DNA of 64,000 nt. Source: Parvibaculum sp963696585 (GTDB lineage: Bacteria > Pseudomonadota > Alphaproteobacteria > Parvibaculales > Parvibaculaceae). The translations under genes and the position numbers were made by a program. Positions 17,900 through 26,899 of the stretch are shown here, piece by piece. The DNA lies in contig CAVOKW010000043.1 in NCBI GenBank assembly GCA_963696585.1, positions 62,001 to 126,000 on the forward strand, in the 5' to 3' direction. How positions within the stretch are numbered: position 1 is the stretch's first letter; the number at the start of each line of letters is the position of its first letter. Below the pieces are notes generated by a model. That model was not told the origin of the DNA, searched no databases, and saw only the letters and a list, made by a program, of their open reading frames with translations.

Positions 17900-18895
17900 T
17901 CAGGCAACCATGATGTTGGCGGCTGAATCCGGCAGGTCCTCACCAAAGCAGCGCTGATAGAATTCGGCGACCGTTGCCCGTTCCAGTTCATCACATTTGT
18001 TGAGGAAGGTGACGCGGAAGGCAAAGCCGATATCGCCGCCAAAGATCGTCGCATTCTCCGCCCATGTCAGCACGGTGCGCGGGCTCATCACGGTCGAGAT
18101 GTCGCCATTGATGAAGGCCGAGCGCGTGAGATCGGCGACACGCACCATGGCCGAAATCTGCTTGCGGCCCTTCTCATTGTCGTAAGACTTGGACTTGGCA
18201 AGGATGATCGCGGTTTCCTGATCATGTGGCAGATAGTTGAGCGTGGTGACGATGTTCCAGCGGTCCATCTGACCCTGATTGATCTGCTGGGTGCCGTGAT
18301 AGAGGCCGGATGTATCGCCCAGACCCACGGTGTTCGCCGTCGAGAAGAGGCGGAAGGCCGGGTGAGGACGGATGACGCGGTTCTGATCGAGCAAAGTGAG
18401 CTTGCCCGAGACTTCGAGAATGCGCTGGATGACGAACATCACGTCAGGGCGGCCGGCATCATATTCGTCGAAAACGAGGGCGACGGGATGCTGCAAGGCC
18501 CAGGGCAGGATGCCTTCGCGGAACTCGGTGACCTGCTTGCCTTCGCGCAGCACGATCGCATCCTTGCCGATGAGATCGATGCGGCTGATATGGCTGTCGA
18601 GGTTGATGCGGATGCAGGGCCAGTTGAGGCGGGCGGCAACCTGCTCGATATGGGTCGATTTGCCGGTGCCGTGATAGCCCTGGATCATGACGCGACGGTT
18701 ATGGGCAAAGCCTGCAAGGATCGCGAGCGTGGTGTCCTTGTCGAAGAGATAGTCCGGATCGAGATCGGGGACATATTCATTCGGCTGCGAAAAGGCCGGG
18801 ACCTGCATGTCGACATTGATCTTGAAGACTTCGCGGACCGAGACCTTCGTGTCCGGGAGGGCCTGGGACATGCTGCCAGTGACATCAACGCTCAT
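17900..18895 (-). CDS. cobS: Aerobic cobaltochelatase subunit CobS
   Basis: 331-residue AAA+ ATPase of the CobNST chelatase. It has Walker A GYHGTGKST, Walker B-like ALVFDEYDAGRP and the sensor STANTVGLGDTSGLYHGT segment, all typical of MoxR/CobS-type AAA proteins. It forms the ATP-driven ring with CobT that works on the CobN catalytic subunit. The ATG at 18895 follows TAGGACAG by a few bases. It lies 65 bp ahead of cobT, probably in one transcript with the following MFS gene. Length matches the family (about 330). Confidence 0.97.
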   Translation of the reverse strand: MSVDVTGSMSQALPDTKVSVREVFKINVDMQVPAFSQPNEYVPDLDPDYLFDKDTTLAILAGFAHNRRVMIQGYHGTGKSTHIEQVAARLNWPCIRINLDSHISRIDLIGKDAIVLREGKQVTEFREGILPWALQHPVALVFDEYDAGRPDVMFVIQRILEVSGKLTLLDQNRVIRPHPAFRLFSTANTVGLGDTSGLYHGTQQINQGQMDRWNIVTTLNYLPHDQETAIILAKSKSYDNEKGRKQISAMVRVADLTRSAFINGDISTVMSPRTVLTWAENATIFGGDIGFAFRVTFLNKCDELERATVAEFYQRCFGEDLPDSAANIMVA

Positions 18896-19081
18896 TTCTG
18901 TCCTACTTCCGTGTGGTTATTCTTGTTCCGAACAGGCTGACCGCGACCGGGCCGCCTGCGGCGACCTGATCTGTCACCATTTGTTTGTTACGGGCATCTT
19001 CGGACATGGAGTGCCGCAGACGCAAGTTTTGCCCCGGTTTATCCGCGCCGGGGGCCTCGTGCAAGGTTGCTCCTGATGGGG

Positions 19082-19756
19082 TCAAGTCGCAAAGCCCGAT
19101 TTCTTCAGGTAGGTATAAGCCTGAATGACCTTGCGCAAACGCTCCTCAGACGACCTCTCGCCGCCATTGGCGTCGGGGTGATGCTTTTTCACCAGTTCCT
19201 TATACCTCGCCTTGATCTCGTTCAAGGAGGCGCTGGCGTCAAGGCCGAGCGTGTCGAGGGCTTGCTGTTCCAGTACGCGTGGCTTGCGGCGGCCGGGCCT
19301 GTCGGCGCCTGAAGGGCCGCCAGCCTCATCGCCAAACAGGCCAAAAGCGTCCCGGAAGGCCGCGCCCTTGTTGACGCGCGAGGGGGCGGCGTCTTCCTGG
19401 CGCATATTGGCGGCATTTTTGCCCAGACCCCAGGTCGGACGGTGGCCGGTACGGGCATCGCGCTGGAAAGCGGCGACATCCGCGTCGCTCATACCCTGGA
19501 AAAAGTTGTAATGCTGGTTGAATTCCTTGATATGGGCATCGCAGAACCACTGAAAAGCGTCTTTTTCGGTGGGGGCGGCACCCGCCGTGGCGCGGTTTTT
19601 GGGCGCACGGTGCTTGCCGGTCAGCCGGCAGCCGTCCCAGTCGCAACGGCGCTCATTGGCCCGCAGGGTGGGGTCGCCGGGCGATGACTTCTCAATGCCA
19701 CGCTGTTTGCGCGGGGCGATGCGGATGGAATCAAAATATTTCGAGGTCAAGGTCAC
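19082..19756 (-). CDS. DnaJ-domain protein with long N-terminal region
   Basis: 224-residue protein that ends in a J domain with the HPD motif (KKHHPDANGG) after the ALDTLGLDASASLNEIKARYKELV helix pair. The N-terminal 150 residues carry a four-cysteine-like element (CDWDGCR, then WFCDAHIKEFNQHYN), which may bind zinc. J proteins stimulate Hsp70 (DnaK) ATP hydrolysis; this type lacks the G/F and zinc-finger regions of DnaJ itself and is widespread beside cobS in alphaproteobacteria. It starts with GTG at 19756. Role beyond Hsp70 partnering is unknown. Confidence 0.88.
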   Translation of the reverse strand: MTLTSKYFDSIRIAPRKQRGIEKSSPGDPTLRANERRCDWDGCRLTGKHRAPKNRATAGAAPTEKDAFQWFCDAHIKEFNQHYNFFQGMSDADVAAFQRDARTGHRPTWGLGKNAANMRQEDAAPSRVNKGAAFRDAFGLFGDEAGGPSGADRPGRRKPRVLEQQALDTLGLDASASLNEIKARYKELVKKHHPDANGGERSSEERLRKVIQAYTYLKKSGFAT

Positions 19757-19842
19757 GCCTGATTAATTGGGTTGGCGCATGGGGCAAAACAAGGAACCAT
19801 GGGCCAGGTTTCGACAAGGCTAGGTAGTCTACAGGGTGTTAC

Positions 19843-20130
19843 ATGTCAGTTGCGACTATCATTCGTGAAAAACTTGCATCCCATCTTGCGCCAGAGCGTC
19901 TGGATGTGGTGGATGAGTCACATAAACATGCCGGTCATGCCGGGCACCGGCCCGGGGTTGAGACGCATTTCCGGCTTTTGATTGTCTCGACGGCCTTTGA
20001 GGGGCGCTCGCGGCTGGCGCGGCAGCGTCTTGTGAACCAGATTCTGGCCGCTGAAATGGGACATCCCATTCATGCGCTGGCCATGCGCACCCTGACCCCG
20101 GCCGAAGCACAGGCGGACGCTGCCTCCTGA
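19843..20130 (+). CDS. bolA: BolA family protein
   Basis: 95-residue protein with the BolA fold signature: DESHKHAGHAGHRPG (with His residues used for [2Fe-2S] binding with monothiol glutaredoxin), then HFRLLIVS and LARQRLVNQIL. BolA proteins act with Grx4-type glutaredoxins in iron homeostasis and can bind DNA. It diverges from the DnaJ-like gene and is followed within 6 bp by the convergent end of the CorC-like gene. Length is usual for the family. Confidence 0.92.
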   Translation: MSVATIIREKLASHLAPERLDVVDESHKHAGHAGHRPGVETHFRLLIVSTAFEGRSRLARQRLVNQILAAEMGHPIHALAMRTLTPAEAQADAAS

Positions 20131-20136
20131 GCGGCG

Positions 20137-21426
20137 TCAGGCGACCGTTTCGACCTTGGCGCGCACGGGCGTGATCTTGAGCTGGGCCACCTGATTGCGA
20201 TGACGGCGCAGGATGACAAACTTGTAGCCATAAAATGTGAAGGCCTGACCGACTTCCGGAATGGTGCGGGCCTCATGGATCACAAGTCCGGCAATGGTTG
20301 TGGCTTCATCATCGGGCAGGTCCCAGTCGAGCGCGCGGTTGAGGTCGCGGATCGGAACCGAGCCGTTGGCGATGACGGCACCATCGGGCAGGGTGCGCAG
20401 ACCGAGAACCTCAACATCATGCTCGTCGGAAATCTCGCCGACGATTTCCTCGAGAATATCCTCGAGCGTGATCAGGCCCATCAGGGCGCCATATTCATCG
20501 ACCACCAGGGCGAAATGTGTTTTGCGCCGCAGGAAGGCATTGAGCTGGTCTTGCAGGGTTGTCGAATCCGGTACGAACCACGGCTTGATGGCAATTTCGG
20601 GAATGTCGAGCTTGTCCGGGTTCCAGTTGGAGCTTGCCAAAGCGCGCAGCAGATCGCGGGCATGGAGCACACCGACGATGTTTTCGGGATCGTTGCGCCA
20701 AAGCGGTATGCGCGTATGCGGGCTGGCCAAGGCCTCGGCGATGATGGTCGCGTTGGAATTATCGGCATCGATCATGATGATGTTCTTGCGGTGGACCATG
20801 ATGTCACTGACATCGAGGTTGCGCAGATCGAGAATGCCACCCAGCATGTCGCGGTCACCTTTGACCACGCCGCCCTCGCTGTGATGCAGGTCAATGGCGC
20901 CACGGATTTCATCATGGGCCGAAAGCACAAGCTGGCCCTCGCTGATATTGATGCCAAAAATGCGCAGGGTGCCGCGCACGATGAATTGCACGGCGGCCGT
21001 CACGGGCGCGAAGATCAGCAATATGAGGCTGACAATGGGTGCAACGGCAAGCGCAAAGCGATCAGTATTGGTGATGGCCAGCGTCTTGGGCATGACTTCG
21101 GCAAAGATCACGACCAATGCCGTCATGACGAGCGTGGCATAGACAACGCCAGCGTCGCCAAACAGCGCCAGAAAGACACTGGTGGCAAGGGCGGAGGCGA
21201 GGATGTTGACGAGATTGTTGCCGAGTAGCAGCGCACCGATGAGGCGTTCAGGATTGTCGGTCAGATTGAGGACGATGGCTGCGCGGCGGTTTTTTTCCTG
21301 GGCGAGACGATGCATGCGCGCCCGACTTGCGGCGGTCAGTGCCGTTTCGGAGCCGGAGAAAAAGCCTGACAGCATCAGCAGGATGACGACGATTGCTGCT
21401 GTAATGCCAATACTGGCGGTGAGCAT
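20137..21426 (-). CDS. CNNM/CorC-HlyC family membrane protein
   Basis: 429-residue protein. The N-terminal DUF21 domain has four hydrophobic helices (GITAAIVVILLMLSGFFSGSETALTAASRAR at the start), then two CBS domains (about 200-330; SDIMVHRKNIIMIDADNSN, FALVVDEYGALMGLITLEDILEEIVGEI) that bind nucleotides, and a CorC_HlyC tail. The family is linked to Mg2+/Co2+ efflux and was once called hemolysin-like. The ATG overlaps the stop of aroB as TGATG, so it is coupled to aroB. The window's long upstream frame is not used. Confidence 0.93.
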   Translation of the reverse strand: MLTASIGITAAIVVILLMLSGFFSGSETALTAASRARMHRLAQEKNRRAAIVLNLTDNPERLIGALLLGNNLVNILASALATSVFLALFGDAGVVYATLVMTALVVIFAEVMPKTLAITNTDRFALAVAPIVSLILLIFAPVTAAVQFIVRGTLRIFGINISEGQLVLSAHDEIRGAIDLHHSEGGVVKGDRDMLGGILDLRNLDVSDIMVHRKNIIMIDADNSNATIIAEALASPHTRIPLWRNDPENIVGVLHARDLLRALASSNWNPDKLDIPEIAIKPWFVPDSTTLQDQLNAFLRRKTHFALVVDEYGALMGLITLEDILEEIVGEISDEHDVEVLGLRTLPDGAVIANGSVPIRDLNRALDWDLPDDEATTIAGLVIHEARTIPEVGQAFTFYGYKFVILRRHRNQVAQLKITPVRAKVETVA

Positions 21427-22550
21427 CAGGCGGCCTTTCGCTGCGTGAGGAGCGCACGCAGATCGTCGATGCCGACATCGCGCGTGATGAAGGCTTCGCC
21501 TATGCTGCGCGCCAGAATGAAGGTCAGTTTGCCGTCCACGACTTTCTTGTCCTGCGCCATGAGCGCGATCAGGCCATCGGCATCGGGCAGCGGACCCGGC
21601 ACATCGCCGAGCCTGAAGGGCAGGCCGGCACGTTCGAGATGGCGTTTGACGCGCCGTGTGTCCTGCGACGGGCACAGGCCAAGCTGCGTCGACAGATCAA
21701 AGGCCAGCGCCATGCCGACGGCGACGCCTTCGCCATGCACGAAGCGGTCCGAAAAACCGGTGGCGGCTTCGAGCGCATGACCGAATGTGTGGCCGAAATT
21801 CAAGAGGGCGCGGACATTGCTCTCGCGCTCATCCGCAGCAACGATGGCGGCCTTGGCGCGGCAGCTTGTTTCAATCGCCTGCATGCGCGCCTCGCGGTCG
21901 CCCGATTTGAGCGCATCAAGATTTGCTTCGAGCCAATCGAAGAACGGCCGGTCATTGATCAGGCCATATTTCACGACCTCGGCATAACCGGCGAGGAAAT
22001 CGCGCGGCGGCAGCGTGAGCAGCATATCGGTATCGGCCAGCACGCGGCGCGGCTGATAAAAGGCGCCGACAAGATTTTTGCCCTGGGCCGTGTTGATGCC
22101 GGTTTTGCCGCCAACGGAAGAATCAACCTGTGAGAGCAGCGTTGTCGGGATTTGGGCAAAATCAACACCACGCCGCAGGATGGAGGCGGCAAAGCCTGTG
22201 AGATCGCCGATGACGCCGCCGCCAAAGGCGATGATGAGATCGCCGCGCTCAATGCCGATATCGAGAAGCCATGAGGTGAGCTTTTCGAGCTCGGCAAAGC
22301 ATTTGGTGCTTTCGCCTGCGGGCAGGATGATGGCGTCGTGGCGGATGCCCTGCGCGTTGAGGCTCGCTTGCAGCGTGGCGAGGTGGAGGGCGGCAACATG
22401 CGTATCGGTGACAATCGCCACACGGGCGCGGCGCAACAGCGGCTTGAGATAATGGCCCGCCATAGCCACGAGGCCCGGCCCGACAAAAATGTCATAGGCC
22501 CGGTTTTCCAAGTCGACATGGACGCGGCGCAGTTCGGTCTTGTTTGTCAT
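21426..22550 (-). CDS. aroB: 3-dehydroquinate synthase
   Basis: 374-residue enzyme that closes DAHP into 3-dehydroquinate, step two of the shikimate pathway, using NAD+ and a divalent metal. It has the NAD-binding GGGVIGDLTGFAAS segment, the QIPTTLLSQVDSSVGGKTGIN motif and the metal-ligand NFGHTFGHA. It lies 30 bp after aroK and overlaps the following CorC-like gene by one base. The three form one operon with aroK in the order aroK-aroB-corC-like. Confidence 0.97.
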   Translation of the reverse strand: MTNKTELRRVHVDLENRAYDIFVGPGLVAMAGHYLKPLLRRARVAIVTDTHVAALHLATLQASLNAQGIRHDAIILPAGESTKCFAELEKLTSWLLDIGIERGDLIIAFGGGVIGDLTGFAASILRRGVDFAQIPTTLLSQVDSSVGGKTGINTAQGKNLVGAFYQPRRVLADTDMLLTLPPRDFLAGYAEVVKYGLINDRPFFDWLEANLDALKSGDREARMQAIETSCRAKAAIVAADERESNVRALLNFGHTFGHALEAATGFSDRFVHGEGVAVGMALAFDLSTQLGLCPSQDTRRVKRHLERAGLPFRLGDVPGPLPDADGLIALMAQDKKVVDGKLTFILARSIGEAFITRDVGIDDLRALLTQRKAA

Positions 22551-22579
22551 CTTCGCAACTCTGGCATCTCTTTTGGCAC

Positions 22580-23218
22580 TTACTTCGGCACTGAGTCCGC
22601 ATGGGCCGGCTGGCTCAGAAAGGCCTCCAGGCTGCGGAGAATCTCTTCCACGACCTGATCGTGCGGGCCTTCGACGCTGTCGACCGTGATATCGGCGCCA
22701 GCATAGACCGGATAACGCTGCGCCATAAGACGTTCCATCACGATGCGGGGGTCATCCTGCTTGAGCAGGGGGCGATTGCCGCGGCGGCCAACCCGGCGCA
22801 TCAGCACGTCAAGATCAGCCCGGAGCCAAATGGAAATGCCGCGTGCCGCGATATTGGCGCGGGTTTCGGGGTCCATGAAGGCCCCGCCGCCGGTTGCCAG
22901 AATCTGTTTGGGATTGTGCAGCAAACGGGCAATGACGCGGCGCTCGCCGTCGCGAAAGGCGGCCTCACCATGATGCTCAAAGATTTCCGAAATGGTTTCG
23001 CCAGCGGCTTTTTCGATTTCGCTGTCGGCATCGAGGAAGGGCAGGCCGAGGCGCTGGGCCAAACGGCGGCCAACCGTCGTTTTGCCCGCCCCCATGAGGC
23101 CAACCAGCACGATGGTGCGCTCCGCCAGGGGCAGGGGCTCGCTGGCAAAGTCTGCCTCTGCCGGGGTTTCGTGGCTGTTATTGCTGCTCATCGCCTGCTG
23201 TCTGCCTGCCTTGGTCAT
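22580..23218 (-). CDS. aroK: Shikimate kinase
   Basis: 212-residue enzyme that phosphorylates shikimate at O3, with Walker A GLMGAGKTTVG and the shikimate-binding DADSEIEKAAG, RDGERR and ATGGGAF motifs. The N-terminus before the P-loop is longer than in E. coli (about 50 residues), as is common in alphaproteobacteria. The ATG at 23218 is used because an AAGG precedes it; an internal ATG at 23191 is also possible. The gene is followed closely by aroB. It is divergent from the small membrane-protein/xerD cluster. Confidence 0.96.
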   Translation of the reverse strand: MTKAGRQQAMSSNNSHETPAEADFASEPLPLAERTIVLVGLMGAGKTTVGRRLAQRLGLPFLDADSEIEKAAGETISEIFEHHGEAAFRDGERRVIARLLHNPKQILATGGGAFMDPETRANIAARGISIWLRADLDVLMRRVGRRGNRPLLKQDDPRIVMERLMAQRYPVYAGADITVDSVEGPHDQVVEEILRSLEAFLSQPAHADSVPK

Positions 23219-23539
23219 GGCCGCGGAACCTTGCGTTCCGGTGCAACCGGGGACCGACTTCGGGGTTGCATGCCATTCGCGGTGACCTATGCTCGCCCGA
23301 AATGGCGGCAAAGAGTACGGTTATCACCAGATTACGCGCTTGTGCTTGCCAATTGTTAACATGGGTTGCGCATAAGTTGAGCGTAGATAGGGCTTCCGGG
23401 GCCGGTCGTCACGCCCAAATTTCGCCGCAACCGGGCCATAATGCTTGTTTTCGTTCCGGAGCGATCATCTGTCGGCGCAAGCGGGTTGTTTTTTCATGCG
23501 CAGCCACATGGCTGCGTCGATGCCGTGAGGAGAGATTTC
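23219..23539. promoter_or_regulatory. Divergent region aroK / small membrane protein
   Basis: 321 bp with no convincing gene; it must carry promoters for aroK on one side and for the xerD cluster on the other. A GTTAAC lies at about 23355. No -35/-10 pair was convincing by eye. Confidence 0.35.
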
Positions 23540-23683
23540 ATGGGCCGTGCCACGAGCCTTCTGATCCTGCTGGCGCTGATTGTGCTCGGCGGTGTGGGTG
23601 GGGTTTTCTATCTGGGCAAGGCGGTCGAACCGCAGAGCCAGACCGTCGTGAAAGAACTGCCTGATGGCCAATTCCCGCGCTAG
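23540..23683 (+). CDS. Small single-span membrane protein
   Basis: 47-residue protein MGRATSLLILLALIVLGGV.. with one membrane helix (about residues 5-25) and a short charged tail (AVEPQSQTVVKELPDGQ). A strong GAGGAGAG ribosome site lies before the ATG at 23540; the frame is open to 23441 without one. Its end overlaps the next gene by 20 bp, so the two are probably coupled. Function unknown; the tail is presumably on the periplasmic side. Confidence 0.65.
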   Translation: MGRATSLLILLALIVLGGVGGVFYLGKAVEPQSQTVVKELPDGQFPR

Positions 23684-25631
23684 CCGAAAGCCAAGGTCAG
23701 ATGTTGAGCCGCGCCCCGGCCTGATCTGGCTGGCGGCCTGCCTTTCGCTTGTCATGAGCCCTGTCCGGGCCGAAGACGCGCCGAGCGGCCCCAGGAACAT
23801 TGTGCCGCCCGGCCTGGACGCGCCTCAGGCGGCGGCGGTCGAGGGCGCGGCGCGCGCCCCTGGAATGGCGGGCACGGCGCCGGTCGTCGAGCCAGGCGAT
23901 CCGGTCCTATCTTCAGGCGAGCCCGCGGCGGCGCGCGCCCCTTTAGCTCCCCTGACGCTCTTTCCGACCGGGCAGGCGGCAGAACCCGGGACGACCCGCC
24001 AGCAGATCAGTGCCGTGCCGGGCACGAGCGCCTCGGGCATTGTCATGGGGACGCTGGGTTCGGTTGATGCCTCAAGCGCCGGGCTTATCGATGCATCGCA
24101 AGGCTCGCTGGGTGATACGATGTGGGTCGGCGCGACGCGCAATGATATCGACACTTATTTAGCCGGGATGCCGGTTGCCACCTCTTCGCCTGTCATGTCG
24201 GATCTGGCGCGACGTCTGTTGCTGACGGGCGCCGAACCGCCGCCCGCCGAGGCAGGTGGCCCCTCGCTGCTTGCCACACGCCTGAACCGCTTGATCGCGG
24301 CGGGGGACGTGAACCATGCGCTGGAGCTTGCCAATAATGCCGGCAAGGAAAAGACGCCTGCTGTCGCCATTGAACATGCGCGTGCAGCGCTGGCGGCGAC
24401 CAAGGGCGATGAAGCCTGCGCGACGCTCACCGATATTCCGCCCGGCAATGATCCGGCGCATGACGAGGTTGCCGCTTTCAGCCTGAAGCTGAGCGCCTAT
24501 TGCCAGATACGCGGCGGCAACAAGCCGGTGGCGATGCTGACGGTTGATCTTGCCCGCGAAGAAGGGCTCGACGATCCCTTGTTCTATTCGCTGGCCGGTC
24601 AGGCGATTGACGGGATCAAGCTGAAAGCCGACGATCCGGCAACGCTCAACATCATGGATGCGGCCTTTTATCAGCTGGCCGGGCGCGACATGCCTGCCGA
24701 CGCGGCCCGCAGCGCCGTGCCGGCGCTGTTGCTCTGGCTCGCGCATGACGACAAACTGCCGATTGAAACGCGCATGATTGCGGCGGAGCGCGCGGTAATG
24801 CTGCGTCTGTTGTCAGGCGATGAGCTGGCGGCACTTTATGCGCAGGCGAGCTTCACCCCGGCTGATTTTGACGGTTTGGAAACGGGCGAGTTTCCCAAGA
24901 GCGATATTTTGCGCCGGGCGCTGCTTTTTCAGGCTGTGCAGGCAGCGATTGTGCCGGAAACACGCATTCGTCTGATCCAACTCGCCTTTTCAACGGGCGA
25001 GTCCGCACATATATACTTTGCGACGGTTCAGGCCTTGTTGCCCGTATTAAGCCGGATGGAGGCGTCTCCTGCCCTCAAGGCATTGGCACCCTCGGCGGTG
25101 AGGGCCTTTCTGCTCATCGGTGAGCAGGCGCAAGCCCGCAAATGGATGGATTTGATGGCGGCACAACCTGGCATTGGTCGCAATGCGCGCGAGCTTGGCG
25201 CCATCATGGCGTTGAGCGAGGCGGGTGCCAAGGTCGATAGTGAGGCAATGGCTGTGGATATTCGCAATGATCTGGCGTCAGGCGAGGCAAGCATTCGTGA
25301 GTTTGCGGCCACGCAAGCCCTGATGATCGACGCGCTGGGCCTGACATTGCCGAGCGATATCTGGCAATCCATCGTCACGGTCATGCCGGGCATGCAGGGG
25401 CACATGCCGACCGAGTCACTTTTGACGCAACTCGACGTCGCTGCACGGAAGGGGGCCGTGGGCGAGACAGTGATGCTTGCAATTTATGCCATGGGTGATG
25501 GCGCGGATGGCGTGCATCCGCGTGCGGCAGCCCAGGCCGTTGCAAGCCTCAAAGCCGTGCATCTCGATCATGAGGCACACCGCCTCGCGACCGAAGCACT
25601 ATTGGCACGGAGTCGTGCCGGACGCGGATAA
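23664..25631 (+). CDS. Large exported Ala/Pro-rich protein upstream of xerD
   Basis: 655-residue protein with a signal peptide (PGLIWLAACLSLVMSPVRA, cleaved near 36) and then a low-complexity Ala/Pro/Gly stretch to about 130, followed by a helical body with many repeating Leu/Ala pairs (TPR- or SEL-like in feel, no clear repeat). Homologs in alphaproteobacteria are sometimes mislabelled antifreeze glycopeptide polyproteins; the function is not known. The ATG at 23664 overlaps the small membrane gene and the end comes 13 bp before the xerD start, so it shares a transcript with xerD. Confidence 0.75.
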   Translation: MANSRASRKPRSDVEPRPGLIWLAACLSLVMSPVRAEDAPSGPRNIVPPGLDAPQAAAVEGAARAPGMAGTAPVVEPGDPVLSSGEPAAARAPLAPLTLFPTGQAAEPGTTRQQISAVPGTSASGIVMGTLGSVDASSAGLIDASQGSLGDTMWVGATRNDIDTYLAGMPVATSSPVMSDLARRLLLTGAEPPPAEAGGPSLLATRLNRLIAAGDVNHALELANNAGKEKTPAVAIEHARAALAATKGDEACATLTDIPPGNDPAHDEVAAFSLKLSAYCQIRGGNKPVAMLTVDLAREEGLDDPLFYSLAGQAIDGIKLKADDPATLNIMDAAFYQLAGRDMPADAARSAVPALLLWLAHDDKLPIETRMIAAERAVMLRLLSGDELAALYAQASFTPADFDGLETGEFPKSDILRRALLFQAVQAAIVPETRIRLIQLAFSTGESAHIYFATVQALLPVLSRMEASPALKALAPSAVRAFLLIGEQAQARKWMDLMAAQPGIGRNARELGAIMALSEAGAKVDSEAMAVDIRNDLASGEASIREFAATQALMIDALGLTLPSDIWQSIVTVMPGMQGHMPTESLLTQLDVAARKGAVGETVMLAIYAMGDGADGVHPRAAAQAVASLKAVHLDHEAHRLATEALLARSRAGRG

Positions 25632-25644
25632 ACAGGTAATCAGT

Positions 25645-26613
25645 ATGACAGTCGAGTATGCCCCCCACGCCGCAACAGGCGAACAACATATCGAAGCCTT
25701 TCTCGAAATGCTCAGTGCCGAACGTGGTGCTGCGCGAAATACACTTGATGCCTATCAGCGCGACATGCGCGATTTCGCGACCTTCCTGACAACGCGCCAT
25801 GTCAGCGTGGACAAGGCGGGGCCTGCCGATATTCGCGCTTATCTCGATGCGCTCGCGTCGCAGGGTTTGTCGGCTTCCACAGCGGCGCGGCGTCTCTCAG
25901 CCATTCGCCAGTTCCACAGCTTTCTCTTCGCCGAAGGTGTGCGCAGTGATGATCCGTGCAGCTCCATCGAGGGGCCGCGCCGGGCGCGTCCCTTGCCCAA
26001 GACGCTGAGCGTGGCGGAAGTTGACGGGCTGCTGCTGGCCGCGCGTCACGCCGAAGATGGTCGCACGCATGAAGAATCCTCCAAGGCTTACAAGCGAGCG
26101 CGGCTCATCTGTCTGATGGAAGTGCTTTACGCGACGGGCTTGCGCGTGTCGGAACTTGTCGGCTTGCCGGTTTCGGCGGTGCGGGGCGACGCACGATTTC
26201 TCGCCGTCAGCGGCAAGGGCGGACGCGATCGTCTGGTGCCGCTCTCGGATGCGGCGCGTGTCGCGATTGATGAATATCTGCCACTGCGCTCCCAGAAACT
26301 TGGTGATCGTCTCTCGCCCTGGCTGTTCCCGTCACGCGGTCAACAGGGCCATCTGACACGGCATCGTTTCGCGCAATTGCTGAAAGACATTGCCATCACG
26401 GCGGGTCTTGAAGCGGAAGCCGTGTCGCCGCATACGCTGCGCCACGCCTTTGCCAGCCATCTGCTTGCCAATGGGGCCGATCTGCGTGCGGTTCAGCAAA
26501 TGCTGGGTCACGCCGATATTTCAACGACGCAGATCTATACGCATGTGCTTGATGAGCGGCTGAAGGAACTGGTGCAGACGCATCATCCGCTGGCCCGCAA
26601 GGACATGGCATAA
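25645..26613 (+). CDS. xerD: Site-specific tyrosine recombinase XerD
   Basis: 322-residue recombinase with an N-terminal SAM-like core-binding domain and a C-terminal catalytic domain. The catalytic residues are all in place: Arg167 (TGLRVSEL), Lys191 (SGKGGRD), His263 and Arg266 (PHTLRHAFASH), His289 (LGHADI) and nucleophile Tyr298 (TQIYTH). With XerC it resolves chromosome dimers at dif, under FtsK control. The start at 25645 is chosen from homology (TVEYAPHAATGEQHIEAFLEM); the frame is open to 25477. It sits with the upstream exported protein, and no mobile-element boundaries are seen, so it is the chromosomal rather than an element-borne recombinase. Confidence 0.95.
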   Translation: MTVEYAPHAATGEQHIEAFLEMLSAERGAARNTLDAYQRDMRDFATFLTTRHVSVDKAGPADIRAYLDALASQGLSASTAARRLSAIRQFHSFLFAEGVRSDDPCSSIEGPRRARPLPKTLSVAEVDGLLLAARHAEDGRTHEESSKAYKRARLICLMEVLYATGLRVSELVGLPVSAVRGDARFLAVSGKGGRDRLVPLSDAARVAIDEYLPLRSQKLGDRLSPWLFPSRGQQGHLTRHRFAQLLKDIAITAGLEAEAVSPHTLRHAFASHLLANGADLRAVQQMLGHADISTTQIYTHVLDERLKELVQTHHPLARKDMA

Positions 26614-26899
26614 GTCAGCGGTGGCGCCGTTACCAGTCAGCCTGCCATCATTGTCATGGTCGCGCGTCACGGTGCTCATTGGAGCGACAGGTCGCCGATC
26701 TGTCACAGGGCAAAGGTAAGGGCTTGATTCGTAAATGTTTGTCAGTATTTACCCGGGCTCGAAGTCGGTCCTGACAGGCGGTTGACAAGGGCGCGGGGGC
26801 GGGTCAGTGTGCCGCCAATTTCCCTGAATGGTCGATCAGGCGTCCCGGATCGGCCGGCCAGCCTGCTGGCCCGGATCGGGCGGGAGTTTCGCGCGCAAG

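Noticed and set aside
18903..19085. 60-codon reverse ORF between cobS and the DnaJ-like gene
   Set aside because: No ribosome site, no recognised family; best read as intergenic leader of cobS.
20200..21228. 342-codon forward ORF opposite the CorC-like gene
   Set aside because: Antisense of a clearly conserved gene; GC-rich DNA gives long open antisense frames.
25645..26613. XerD-like integrase of a mobile element
   Set aside because: The protein has the length and active site of chromosomal XerD, and no attachment repeats or phage genes lie around it.
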